From Aquisphaera insulae (GTDB taxonomy: Bacteria > Planctomycetota > Planctomycetia > Isosphaerales > Isosphaeraceae): 64,000 nt of DNA. The position numbers were made by a program, and so were the translations under genes. The stretch spans positions 306,729 through 370,728 of the forward strand of contig NZ_JAALJH010000001.1 of NCBI RefSeq assembly GCF_011064615.1. The letters run 5' to 3'. Shown here piece after piece: positions 41,801 to 49,644 of this stretch; position 1 is the first letter of the stretch, and every line of letters starts with the position of its first letter. The notes below the pieces were generated by a model. The model had not been told where the DNA came from. It worked only from the letters and a program-made list of their open reading frames with translations, and searched no databases.

Positions 41801-42351
41801 ATGACATCGGCCGGGTCCGGCGGCTGGTGCTGCGGGCCGATCCTTCCCCCCGACTGGTTGCGGAGGCCGAGACCCTCCTGGACAGGGGGATCGTCGCCGA
41901 GCCGGCCGCAACCGAGGGAGCGGCCGTCGTGGTCACGGCCGACGGCATGGCCCGCGCCCTCTCGATCCGCGACCTCAGCCCCATCGGGTCGTGGCCCCTG
42001 GCCGCACCGATCGTCGATCGGCCGTTCGTCGTCGAGGGCCATGGCTTCCTCGCCGACGCCAGCGGCGGAGTCCTCGCGCTCCGCAAGGACGGGCGGAAGG
42101 CGTGGTCCATCCCGCTCGAGTCGCCCCCCCTCGGCGCCCCCGTGGTGGACGGCGATCTCGCCTGGTTCCTCGACCGGGACGGGATCCTCCACGGCCGATC
42201 GCTCGGCGACGGCTCGCCCAGGCAGAAGGTGGACCTCCGCATGATCCCCGCCGGCGGATTGCTCGCCGTCGGCGGCCGGACCTTCGTCCCGGTCGCTCGC
42301 GGCACGCTCCGCCCGATCGACCTGAAGGCCCTGCTGGGAGGGAAGCCATGA
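38806..42351 (+). CDS. Membrane protein with N-terminal FHA domain and extracytoplasmic PQQ-type beta-propeller
   Basis: A 1181-residue protein. Residues about 20-97 form a forkhead-associated domain (FGTSAACDVVLSGRDIRPVHGRILW with His45, and VNGTK...L..GDEVRVGD), which normally binds phosphothreonine peptides. A disordered Arg/Asp-rich linker (100-215) precedes a membrane helix (218-241). Residues 245-450 are helical, with a TPR-like pair (ESSFNRAVELMEDGDYRNAMRDFDAFLAAFPED split by position). Residues about 475-1175 carry PQQ/WD-like blades such as GIAYALDANTGAAIWQRP, LLRLDAGTGKLLWRLP, RVYLIDPLTAE and GGVLALRKDGRKAWSIP. The topology puts FHA in the cytoplasm and the propeller outside, so it could pass kinase signals across the membrane (inference). 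Confidence 0.82.
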   Translation: MATLEVHDDQGRVQFVELVRDHPALFGTSAACDVVLSGRDIRPVHGRILWRRTRFRIEASPDAEFVEVNGTKMASSSLHQGDEVRVGDCRIYMFRVDEDLGGGARRRSRRHGQDDATRVVDGPGRQPSHSGDGGGRGGDEKTRVLTRPSKLESPAWLEELEDVVPHRDDQDNRGGDTTRTGGPGADRSDRLAGRLRAWVGALRDGRAQAPGRERVVSSPLVLGLIAALLSLIAVGIGLRSIILKSQAESSFNRAVELMEDGDYRNAMRDFDAFLAAFPEDPRAGKARVHRAMANVRQYISVSGGTWSTALEAAREMLAGVGAEPAFRDSRPELADQVIRIGEGLADRARRSADEKSLREAESVVSLHAEIAGESATAFLKKSRLPDLLNEARAAVHKSKVRAASLAAMDRALQDGSASRVYGARDSLIAQYADLAHDRDLIQRMTGANDLVKKAVTLDSQRRAANTDDHPDVLGPATSLVLRSTTEAPAPVQAESLFHGLADGIAYALDANTGAAIWQRPVGLAAPFPPVPVAGDPSVLVADARYDELLRLDAGTGKLLWRLPLGEPIESPPLVLGNDLFQALPRGKLLVASLRTGEVQETLDLGMAIAKAPVTDEQGRFLYLLGRRDCLFILSRDPLACIGVAYLGHDDGSIACPPARIGRFLIAVENNLPSDSSWRVMVLDDDGAKVRPVQRVDVGGWQWDTPAASGSILWAAGDKGGVEAFALGDYTSSSPLHSLARSNPDRTSGGPAFGLALTERELWLGGVRSGRYDLEAERGRIAAKFLLGPLGPATAPIRSASGGRVVAITTQDPATGGTLLCGVDPKDGSVRWRTILGAPWPTSLTPTARRDGLRTIGESGDETILPTRRLEAGGFEFLPMSRPGSARLQTAGRLVVLEGPGEGTEVVAPRAGGSVVWARLPGKQGVEAWRKVELPTALAAMPLAWGPNLLIPGVDGRVYLIDPLTAESRAEPFVPVYDRDRRGRWLAPAPIDATSAILADDIGRVRRLVLRADPSPRLVAEAETLLDRGIVAEPAATEGAAVVVTADGMARALSIRDLSPIGSWPLAAPIVDRPFVVEGHGFLADASGGVLALRKDGRKAWSIPLESPPLGAPVVDGDLAWFLDRDGILHGRSLGDGSPRQKVDLRMIPAGGLLAVGGRTFVPVARGTLRPIDLKALLGGKP

Positions 42352-44903
42352 CCCGCCGTCGATCCGCCGGCACGCCCCTGATCCACGGTGAGGCCCTTCG
42401 ATGGTTGGCGGCCGTCCTCTCGACGACCTTCGTCATCGCCGGGGCCGGTTTCCATGCCGCGCAGGGCCGGGCACAGGACCCCGAGGGCCGGGCCCCCGCC
42501 CCCTCGCCAACGCCCGCACCCGCCGCAGCGGAGCTCCTCCGCTCGGTCCCGTTCGACCGCATCGTCCTGACGGACAACTCCGTCCTCATCGTCGACCCGG
42601 TGAGCCCGCGCCCGCTCCCCCCGATCGACGTCAAGAAGGCCCGCGAGCAGGAGGCGGAGGAGTTCCCCGTAGGGGGGAATATCGGCCTGCCCGGCGAGCC
42701 GTCCAGGATCAAGGCGACGAAGAAGAAGGCCGATGACGGGACGCCTCCGGCGGACGACCCGACGCAGGTCGTCAAGGTCCACCTGATGGATAACGTCGAC
42801 ATCCGCGACTACTCGGTCAAGCGGACGAGCATCCGATCGATCGAGTACTTCGAGGACATGCTGCTGGCCGAGGCCGACCGGCTGGTGCTCGCCCGGGATT
42901 TCGCCCGCGCGTTCGAGTGCCTGCTCCGGGTCAAATCCCGCAACCCGTCGTGGCCGGGGATCGACGAACACCTGAACAAGCTCCTTTACGCCGAGGGGAT
43001 CGCGGCGCTCATCGCCGGCGACAGCGAGAAGGGCCTCAGGCTCCTCCGCGAGCTGGTGGGACGCAATCGCGACTACCCGGGGCTGATGGACCAGCTCTCC
43101 TCCGCCTACGGCGGCTGGGTCTCTCGCGCGATCGAGCTGCGTCAATACGCCCGGGGGCGGCGCTATCTCCACGAGCTGGAAGAGATGGTCCCGGACCATC
43201 GCGGTGTCCGGGTTATCCGGGACCGCTTCGTCAAGCTCGCGCGGGAGAAGCTCGCCGCCGCCGAGGGCCTGGAAGGCCCGGCACGTCTCGACATGCTGGC
43301 CGACGCCCTTCGGACCTGGCCGGACATCGAGGGGGGCAAGGACCTCTACGTGAAGGCCTTCGAAGCCCTGCCGACCGTCGTGGTCGCGGTGGATGACGTG
43401 GCCTACCCCGTCGGACCATGGATCCGATCGCCGGCCGACGCCCGGTCGACCCGGCTCCTCTACCGGCCGATCCTGGAGTCCGACAGCGACGATGCAAGAC
43501 AGGGCAAGCCCGCCGACCAGCTCGCCGGGTCGATGGAATCGGCCGACCTGGGGCGGAGGCTCAGCCTTCGGATCCGCCCGGGGATGCCGTGGTCGGACGG
43601 CTCACGGAACGCCGCGGCCGTCGATGTGGCCCGCAGCCTGATCGATCGGACCGACCCGAGCTCCAACAAATTCCAGGCCCGCTGGGCCGACGTCCTCGAC
43701 CGGGTCGCGGCGACCGACGAGGCGAGCCTGGAGATCCGCCTCAAGCGGCCGCTCGTCAAGGCCGGCGCATGGTTCGTGTGGCCGGTGGGGCCGGCCCACG
43801 CGGGTATCGACGGGCGGATCGCCACGACGACGACGGAGCGGACCCTGGTGACCGACGGCCCGTTCCGTTGCAAGGCATCGACCGCCGACAATCTGGACCT
43901 CATCAGGCCGGCCGGCGCCACGGATCGGGAGCCGCCCGCGGCATCCTCGTCCTCGCTCCGGGTGAAGCGGATCCGCGAGGTGCGGGTCGCTCGCCCCCAG
44001 ACGGCCGTCACGGCCCTGCTCCAGGGCGACGTCAGCCTGGCGACCCACGTCCCGCCGGACCAGATCGGGGCGCTCCGGGCCAATCCGGAGATCCGCGTGG
44101 GGCAATACGCCAGCCCGAGGTCGCACGTCCTCGCCATCGACGCCCGCAATCCGCTGCTGAGGAATCGATCGCTCCGCCGCGGGCTCTCGTACGCGATCCC
44201 GCGGAAGGCGCTCCTGGAGGAGACGGTCCTCCGTCATCCGACCGACGACGCCAGCGACGTGGCCGACGGGGTTTTCGGGAAGGGGTCTTACGCCAATGCC
44301 CCGGACGTGAAGCCGCTGGAGTTCAACCCCGCGCTGGCCATCATGCTGGTGGCCGGCGCGAAGAAGGAGATGGGGGGCTCGCCGATCGAGCTCAAGCTGG
44401 AATATCCCTCGATCCCGGAGGTCCGGGCCGTGGTGCCCCGGCTCACCGAGGCCCTCGAGCAGTCGGGTATCAAGCTCCAGGCGGTGGAGGTCCCCGAATC
44501 CAGGCTCGAATCCGAGCTGCGGAGCGGACGTCGATTCGACCTGGCCTATCGGGCCCTCCGCTGCGATGAGCCGATCCTCGACGCCGGGCTCTTGCTCTGC
44601 CCCGGCTATGATGCGCCGCCGCAGGCCGATGCCCTGGCCTCGGCGGCGAGCCCGCGGATCCTCCAGCTCCTGCTCCAGCTCGATCGCGCCACGGAAGTCT
44701 CCACCGCACGCGGCCTGGCGATTCAGATCGATCGTGAATCGCGCGACGAGCTCCCGGTCATCCCGCTCTGGTACGCCGCCGATCATTACGCCTGGCGGAC
44801 CCGCCTGAAAGGGCCGGCCGAATCCGCCGAGTCGATCTATCAGGGCCTCGAAACCTGGGAAATCCAGCCGTGGTTCGCGCGCGATCCCTGGAGCAAGCCA
44901 TGA
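42348..44903 (+). CDS. TPR-like plus family 5 solute-binding-domain fusion, exported
   Basis: An 851-residue protein. The ATG at 42348 overlaps the preceding stop (ATGA). A hydrophobic segment at residues 18-38 is a signal peptide or anchor. Residues 40-145 are a Pro-rich, charged region. Residues 150-340 are helical and TPR-like (RDFARAFECLLRVKSRNPSWPG, YARGRRYLHELEEMVPDHRG). From about residue 345 to 840 is an oligopeptide-binding-type (SBP_bac_5) domain: LSLRIRPGMPWSDG...AVDVARSLID, LEIRLKRP, HVLAIDARNPLLRNRSLRRGLSYAIPR (given in parts) and late LPVIPLWYAADHYAWR. No permease or ATPase gene is adjacent, so it is probably a ligand sensor or scaffold. Such a fusion is unusual. Confidence 0.8.
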   Translation: MTRRRSAGTPLIHGEALRWLAAVLSTTFVIAGAGFHAAQGRAQDPEGRAPAPSPTPAPAAAELLRSVPFDRIVLTDNSVLIVDPVSPRPLPPIDVKKAREQEAEEFPVGGNIGLPGEPSRIKATKKKADDGTPPADDPTQVVKVHLMDNVDIRDYSVKRTSIRSIEYFEDMLLAEADRLVLARDFARAFECLLRVKSRNPSWPGIDEHLNKLLYAEGIAALIAGDSEKGLRLLRELVGRNRDYPGLMDQLSSAYGGWVSRAIELRQYARGRRYLHELEEMVPDHRGVRVIRDRFVKLAREKLAAAEGLEGPARLDMLADALRTWPDIEGGKDLYVKAFEALPTVVVAVDDVAYPVGPWIRSPADARSTRLLYRPILESDSDDARQGKPADQLAGSMESADLGRRLSLRIRPGMPWSDGSRNAAAVDVARSLIDRTDPSSNKFQARWADVLDRVAATDEASLEIRLKRPLVKAGAWFVWPVGPAHAGIDGRIATTTTERTLVTDGPFRCKASTADNLDLIRPAGATDREPPAASSSSLRVKRIREVRVARPQTAVTALLQGDVSLATHVPPDQIGALRANPEIRVGQYASPRSHVLAIDARNPLLRNRSLRRGLSYAIPRKALLEETVLRHPTDDASDVADGVFGKGSYANAPDVKPLEFNPALAIMLVAGAKKEMGGSPIELKLEYPSIPEVRAVVPRLTEALEQSGIKLQAVEVPESRLESELRSGRRFDLAYRALRCDEPILDAGLLLCPGYDAPPQADALASAASPRILQLLLQLDRATEVSTARGLAIQIDRESRDELPVIPLWYAADHYAWRTRLKGPAESAESIYQGLETWEIQPWFARDPWSKP

Positions 44904-46549
44904 GCCGTTCCACCGTGCTCCACGCCGTCGCCGCGATCTTCCTCCTCATCGTCGCCGCGCCGAGGATTCGAGGGGAGGAGAGCCCTGCTCCGGCCAAGCC
45001 CTCTGCGGCCGCGGCGAGCGAGCCGATCGATCGGCAACCGTACCGGATCGATCTCCACCTCGCGATCGACCCCTCCGCGCGGATCGACCGGGGGGGACGG
45101 ACCAGGCTGATCCGGGAGTGGCAGGCCCTCGTGCATCGCTTCGTCGGCCCCCCCTGGCTGGTCAGCGTGGCACCGAAACCGAGTCCGCTCGCCGACGGGG
45201 ACATGGAGGACCTGGACGGCGAGACGCTGGCGAACCTCGGCGCGTCCGCCGACAAGATCTGGCTGGTCCGCATCTCGGCGGCGCAGGGCCATTCCGGACT
45301 GTCTTTCCGGGGGCGTGAGTACGACACCGCGACGAGGAGACTCGGCCCCATCCAGGAGGCGCGGGCGACCGTCGTGGGCGACGCTCCCCGCGCGCTCATG
45401 CAGTTCGTCCTCGACCTGTTCAACCCGACCGCCGTGATCACCGGCCAGGAGGGCGGCCGGGCCCTCCTGCTGGTCCGCGGCGCCTCCGTCACACCGGCCA
45501 GCGATCTCGGCCGCGTGGCCTCCAAGGGGACCGTCTTCCTGCCCTTGCGGCTCGTAACCACGAAGGACAACACGACCCTGGTCCGTCGAATCCTCTTCTC
45601 CTACCTCCAGGTCGACGAGATGGTCGGACCGGTGGCTCGCTGCTCGATCGTCTCCGCGCTGCGAGATCCGCTCACCCAGAGGGTGTCGAGGCCCAACAGC
45701 CTCGCGGCCATCGGCATCAAGCCCGGCCGAAGTCCGATCCTGCTCCGATTCCTGACGCGTGGGGACCAGGCTCCGGCGGCCGGATACACGCTCACGTCGC
45801 GGGCCGTACCCGACGGTCATCCGCAGGAGATCGGCATGACGGATCGAGCAGGCCGGATCACCCTCAAGCCGGAATTCGCCCCCGGACTCGTGATTCTTCG
45901 ACTCCTGGCCGCCAATGCCGAACCGATGGTCGAGATCCCCATCATGCCGGGTGAGGGGGGAGACGAGCGGGACATCCCCTTCGATCCCAAACCCCTGACC
46001 GTCAGCTATCAGGTCAAGCTCGAGGCGCTCCGGGACGAGGTGATCGACCTGGTGGCCATTCGATCCCGATTGGAGAAGCGGCTGGAGGCCAGGCTCCAGG
46101 GCGAGGACTACGAGGCCATCGAGCAGGGGCTCAAGGAGTACTCGACCCTGCCCCGCCGTGACATCTTCGCCCAGAAGCTCGAGGCCCTGAAGAACCAGGC
46201 CGCCAAGGAGGAGGCCAGCAGCAAGACCGCCGTATTGACGAAGAACGTGCAGGCACGCTTCAACGAGCTCCAGGCCCTCATCGATCGCTACCTCGCCGAC
46301 GACGCCTTCGCCGGCTATACCGACGCCCTGGAACGAAAGCGCGCCGAGAAGGGCGGGGGAAAAGACTCGACCGATGCCTCCAAGAAGAAGACAGCCCCTT
46401 CCGCCCCGAAGGCCACAAGTCTTCCCGCCACCGCGGCCCCGGATACTCCTCCCTCATCCGGTCCGCCAGGCGTTGCCGCGCCCGCGGCTCAGACGCCTCC
46501 CGCTCGGTCGAAGACCAGCGACGACAATCGGCCGAGTGAGCCGTTCTGA
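44900..46549 (+). CDS. Exported protein with coiled coil and Pro/Ala-rich tail, unknown function
   Basis: A 549-residue protein. The start at 44900 overlaps the preceding stop (ATGA) and gives a signal peptide (about 1-26, ending IRGEE). Residues 45-380 look beta-rich with conserved-looking segments (YRIDLHLAIDPSARIDR, LVHRFVGPPWLVSV, GREYDTATRRLGPI); no domain is recognised. Residues about 375-490 are helical and probably coiled coil (YQVKLEALRDEVIDLVAIRS, RLEKRLEARLQGEDYEAIEQ). The last 50 residues are Pro/Ala/Ser-rich and disordered. As the last gene of the operon it probably works with the FHA-propeller and solute-binding proteins. Confidence 0.7.
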   Translation: MSRSTVLHAVAAIFLLIVAAPRIRGEESPAPAKPSAAAASEPIDRQPYRIDLHLAIDPSARIDRGGRTRLIREWQALVHRFVGPPWLVSVAPKPSPLADGDMEDLDGETLANLGASADKIWLVRISAAQGHSGLSFRGREYDTATRRLGPIQEARATVVGDAPRALMQFVLDLFNPTAVITGQEGGRALLLVRGASVTPASDLGRVASKGTVFLPLRLVTTKDNTTLVRRILFSYLQVDEMVGPVARCSIVSALRDPLTQRVSRPNSLAAIGIKPGRSPILLRFLTRGDQAPAAGYTLTSRAVPDGHPQEIGMTDRAGRITLKPEFAPGLVILRLLAANAEPMVEIPIMPGEGGDERDIPFDPKPLTVSYQVKLEALRDEVIDLVAIRSRLEKRLEARLQGEDYEAIEQGLKEYSTLPRRDIFAQKLEALKNQAAKEEASSKTAVLTKNVQARFNELQALIDRYLADDAFAGYTDALERKRAEKGGGKDSTDASKKKTAPSAPKATSLPATAAPDTPPSSGPPGVAAPAAQTPPARSKTSDDNRPSEPF

Positions 46550-46570
46550 TCGTTCGTCGACCGGACGCGA

Positions 46571-47176
46571 CTATTCGCCGAAGTCGACATTCAGCTCGGC
46601 GGATTCAATCTCCTTGTCGCTCGCCGCGTCCGCCTGCGGCGGCTTGGGCCTGGACCGGGTGAACAGCTTGGAGATCATCGCCCCGCCGCGAAAGAGTCGA
46701 AGCAACGCATTCGGTGATAGGCTGTCCACATATCCGTACCAAACGGTCACCATCCGCACGAACTCGAGCATCTTCTCGAGCTGATCGCGGGTGTAACGCT
46801 CGGATTCGCCTCCGGCCTTGGCTTCTCCCACGCAGTGCTCCAGCAGGGCGATCGTCGGATCCATCTCGCGACGTTTTCGCTCCGCCATGATCACGCGGAA
46901 CGTGTCCATGACGTCCTTCAGCGCCTCGAAGCGGTCGCGACGATCGCCGATGCTGTGGACCCGCCGCACGACGCCCCACGTGATCAATTCTCGCAGGCTG
47001 GTCGAGACGTTCGACCGGCTGACGTCCAGCAGCTTGCTGATCTCCTCGGCATCCAGCGCCATCGGCGAGACGAAGAGCAACGCGTGCACCTGGGCCATCG
47101 TGCGATTGATGCCCCAGGCCTGGCCCATCTCCCCCCAATGGAGCACGAATTTCTGCGCAGCCGGTGTGAGATTCAC
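46571..47176 (-). CDS. GbsR/MarR-family transcriptional regulator
   Basis: A 201-residue protein starting with GTG at 47176. It begins with LTPAAQKFVLHWGEMGQAWGINRTMAQVHALLF, the N-terminal helices of GbsR-type regulators. A winged helix-turn-helix follows: MDAEEISKLLDVSRSNVSTSLRELITWGVVRRVHSIGDRRDRFEA. Residues 90-160 are helical and probably form the dimer arm. In characterised relatives (GbsR, OpcR) the ligand is choline or a related compound, and the targets are osmoprotectant genes; no such genes are adjacent. An inverted repeat just upstream may be its own operator. Confidence 0.88.
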   Translation of the reverse strand: MNLTPAAQKFVLHWGEMGQAWGINRTMAQVHALLFVSPMALDAEEISKLLDVSRSNVSTSLRELITWGVVRRVHSIGDRRDRFEALKDVMDTFRVIMAERKRREMDPTIALLEHCVGEAKAGGESERYTRDQLEKMLEFVRMVTVWYGYVDSLSPNALLRLFRGGAMISKLFTRSRPKPPQADAASDKEIESAELNVDFGE

Positions 47177-47194
47177 GGTTTATTCCGCCCCGAC

Positions 47195-47221
47195 AGGATT
47201 TTCTATTCCTACAGAAATCCT
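47195..47221 (-). promoter_or_regulatory. Inverted repeat upstream of the GbsR-type gene, candidate operator
   Basis: AGGATTTTCT and AGAAATCCT form an imperfect inverted repeat with an 8-base centre, about 20 bases before the GTG start. It lies in an AT-rich patch where the promoter should be. The position fits autoregulation, which is common in this regulator group. No further copy was seen elsewhere in the window, though the search was by eye. Confidence 0.4.
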
Positions 47222-47332
47222 ACTCGCCAGCAAATGATTCAACAAGAGTGGAGAGATCATCGAGAATCACAAACTCTGGCAAGATTGTCGCGACGGAACA
47301 AACCGTCGGAAAGGGCGCGGGTGTTTTCGAGC

Positions 47333-47644
47333 TCAGGGCGTCACCGTTGCCGCTTCGACCGGCACCGAGGGTGCACCCTCCGGCTCCTTCTTCTTGTCGA
47401 AGTCGAGGGACGCAGTGTTGATGCAGTATCGCAGCCCGGTCGGGGCGGGGCCGTCGTCGAAGACGTGGCCCAGATGGGCGCCGCACTTACGGCAGGTCAC
47501 CTCGGTCCGGACCATCCGGTGACTGTGGTCGGTGGCCGTGGCGACCCGCGATTCGTCCTTCGGCTGGTAGAAACTCGGCCAGCCGCTGCCGGAGTCGAAC
47601 TTGCTGTCGGATTCGAAGAGGGGCTCGCCGCAGCAGATGCAGCT
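47333..47644 (-). pseudogene. msrB: N-terminally truncated peptide methionine-R-sulfoxide reductase (msrB remnant)
   Basis: The reading frame encodes [20 protein letters not shown], then [40 protein letters not shown] and [11 protein letters not shown]. This is the C-terminal two thirds of MsrB, with both zinc CxxC pairs and the catalytic Cys. Directly upstream the frame meets a TGA (47645-47647), and no frame contains the usual first 35-45 residues (…Y.V.R..GTE..F.G.Y…G.Y.C). The gene therefore looks decayed by deletion. A Met in the middle (47515) would give only 60 residues and would lose one zinc pair. Function is unlikely. Selenocysteine at the TGA is improbable because family Sec sits at the catalytic site. 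Confidence 0.75.
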
Positions 47645-47771
47645 TCATGCATCCGATCGCATGCGAGCAGATCCTCCGCCGTGAGCGAACGTGCGGGCGC
47701 CGGGGCGGATACACGCCCGGGCTCCGCGGAATTCTACGTCCCGGGGGCGAGCCGTCGGCAATGGCGAGAGG

Positions 47772-49277
47772 TCAGGATTTGGGATGAAACATCCGGCAAT
47801 AAAGCGCGAGCATACGCTCCACCATCCGGGATCGACCGTAGGGATAGAGCTGGGGGCGAAAGCCGCCGGCGGGGCGTTCGAAGACGGCGATCGGCTGGAC
47901 GAACTCACGGAGGCCTGCCGCGCCGTGGGTCCTCCCGAAGCCGCTCGCCTTGAACCCGCCGAACGGAGCCCCGGCATGGGCGGCCGGCGTGACGGCATCG
48001 TTCAGGCTCACGCTCCCCACCTTGAGGTGTCGGGCGACCTCCCGCGCGGCCCTGCGGTCACGTCCCCAGACGCTCGCCCCCAGCGCATAGTCGCTGGCGT
48101 TGGCGGCGGCCACGGCCTCGGCCGGGGAGGCCACGCCGCGGACCAGCAGGAGCGGTCCGAAAGCCCCGGCGAGTGCGGCTTCCGCCGCTCGGGTTTCCGC
48201 GAGCAGGACGGTCGGCGGGTAGAATGCCCCCGGCCCGCCGAGCGGCTCGCCTCCGGCAAGGACCCTGGCGCCCGACGCGACCCCGGCCTCGATCATGCGG
48301 TGGAACCGCTCCCGGGCCGCGGCGTTGATCATCGGGCCGACGTCCGTGTCCTCGCGCGTGGGGTCGCCGACGCGGAGGGCCCTCGCGGCCGCGGCGATCT
48401 CGTCGGCCCAGGGCCGCGGGTCGCCCACGACGAACACACGCTTGACCGCGACGCACGTCTGCCCGCAGCCGACGAAGGCAGCCCAGGTGAGGGCCCGCAC
48501 CGTGCTTGCCCGGGGCGCATCCGGCAGCACGATCGCCGCGTCGAATCCCGAGAGCTCCGCCACGCCGGGGACGCCGCGCTCGCCGAGGGAAGCAAGGACC
48601 CTGCGCCCGGTCGACACGCCGCCCGTGAAGACCCCCTTGTCGATCCCGGATTCGATGAGTGCCTGGCCCACTTCCGGCCCGCCGTGCACGGCCGCGACCA
48701 GGCCGGCCGGGAATCCGGCCTCCTCCAGCCCCTCCTGCAAGGCGCGACCGGTCGCCGCCGCCAGCTCCGAGGGCTTCCAGACGACGGCGTTGCCGGCCGC
48801 AAGGGCATGGGCTATGGGCGTGGCATTGAGGAAGAGCGGGTAGTTCCAGGTCCCGATGATCCCGATCACGCCCAGGGGGGCCTGCACCTGACGGGCGGCC
48901 CCGATCAGCAGGAATCGCTGCCAGGAGGGGCCGATTCGTTCGCTGCGGAGCAGGCGGCCGGCGTTGTGGACGGTCCACCTCAGGTTGTCCAGGGTGGGGA
49001 TCACGTCGCCGGCCATCGCCTCGATGCGGGGCTTGCCGATCTCGTCGCGGATGAGGTCCGCCAGGAGCTCGCGATCCCGGCTGAGGATCCGCCACCATCG
49101 GGTCAGTACCGCCTTCCTCCCGTTCCAGGAGGTGGTCGACCATGCCACCTGAGCCTCGGCCGCCCGCCCGACGATCGCCGCGACGGCATCCCGGTTCGTG
49201 GTGCCGGACGACCCCACGCGGGCGGCCGGCGGCGGCGAAATGGTCCTGGCCAGGTCAACCTCCGGGAGCATCGACAT
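47772..49277 (-). CDS. NAD(P)-dependent aldehyde dehydrogenase
   Basis: A 501-residue aldehyde dehydrogenase that oxidises an aldehyde to the acid. Key residues are present: Asn145 in GTWNYP, Lys168 in VVWKPSE, FTGGVSTGR for the cofactor, Glu241 in ELSGFD (ELGGK in most relatives), and catalytic Cys275 in GCGQTC. The FGPLL and ASVWGRD..A motifs, and the end PFGGFKASGFGRTHGAAGLREF, are also typical. The C-terminal hydrophobic or aromatic tail (MVERMLALYCRMF) resembles class 3 enzymes that act on fatty or aromatic aldehydes; the substrate is not certain. It is transcribed divergently from the hybrid kinase. Confidence 0.92.
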   Translation of the reverse strand: MSMLPEVDLARTISPPPAARVGSSGTTNRDAVAAIVGRAAEAQVAWSTTSWNGRKAVLTRWWRILSRDRELLADLIRDEIGKPRIEAMAGDVIPTLDNLRWTVHNAGRLLRSERIGPSWQRFLLIGAARQVQAPLGVIGIIGTWNYPLFLNATPIAHALAAGNAVVWKPSELAAATGRALQEGLEEAGFPAGLVAAVHGGPEVGQALIESGIDKGVFTGGVSTGRRVLASLGERGVPGVAELSGFDAAIVLPDAPRASTVRALTWAAFVGCGQTCVAVKRVFVVGDPRPWADEIAAAARALRVGDPTREDTDVGPMINAAARERFHRMIEAGVASGARVLAGGEPLGGPGAFYPPTVLLAETRAAEAALAGAFGPLLLVRGVASPAEAVAAANASDYALGASVWGRDRRAAREVARHLKVGSVSLNDAVTPAAHAGAPFGGFKASGFGRTHGAAGLREFVQPIAVFERPAGGFRPQLYPYGRSRMVERMLALYCRMFHPKS

Positions 49278-49644
49278 CTCCGGCCTCGTTCCTCTTCACG
49301 CACCCACCCCGGGTGGTGCCCGCCTCCTCCCGAAGGGAGAACGGTCCGATCCCGAGACCATGCTACGCGACCGCCGGAGACCGGAACAGTCCGGCTTCGT
49401 TCCGCGACGGCAACTCATGCACCGCCAGATGCCGCGACCTTGGGTCGCGGAACCCGATTGCTGAACTGCTTTTAATTCGATAACTCTTGCGTTCCACGAC
49501 CGAACCGTCCGAAGATATGATGGATAAGGATCGACTCATGCCATACGGGCTCGTCTCTCGCTCGCAACCGGATTCAGGCGGTGTGGCCGGACAGCGGGAG
49601 GACCGGATCTCCTCTGGTCGTCGCGCCTGCGTCGAAGCCTCGCC
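49278..49644. other. Divergent intergenic region between aldehyde dehydrogenase and hybrid kinase
   Basis: The 367-base gap has an AT-rich patch at about 49460-49500 (TTTTAATTCGATAAC). A weak TTGCTG-17-TAACTC pair on the plus strand could be a promoter for the kinase gene. I see no gene and no RNA structure. Confidence 0.3.

Noticed and set aside
47645..47660. Selenocysteine reading of the TGA before the msrB remnant
   Set aside because: In MsrB the Sec, where used, is at the catalytic position near the C-terminus. Here that position is Cys, and no SECIS-like element or family N-terminus was seen.
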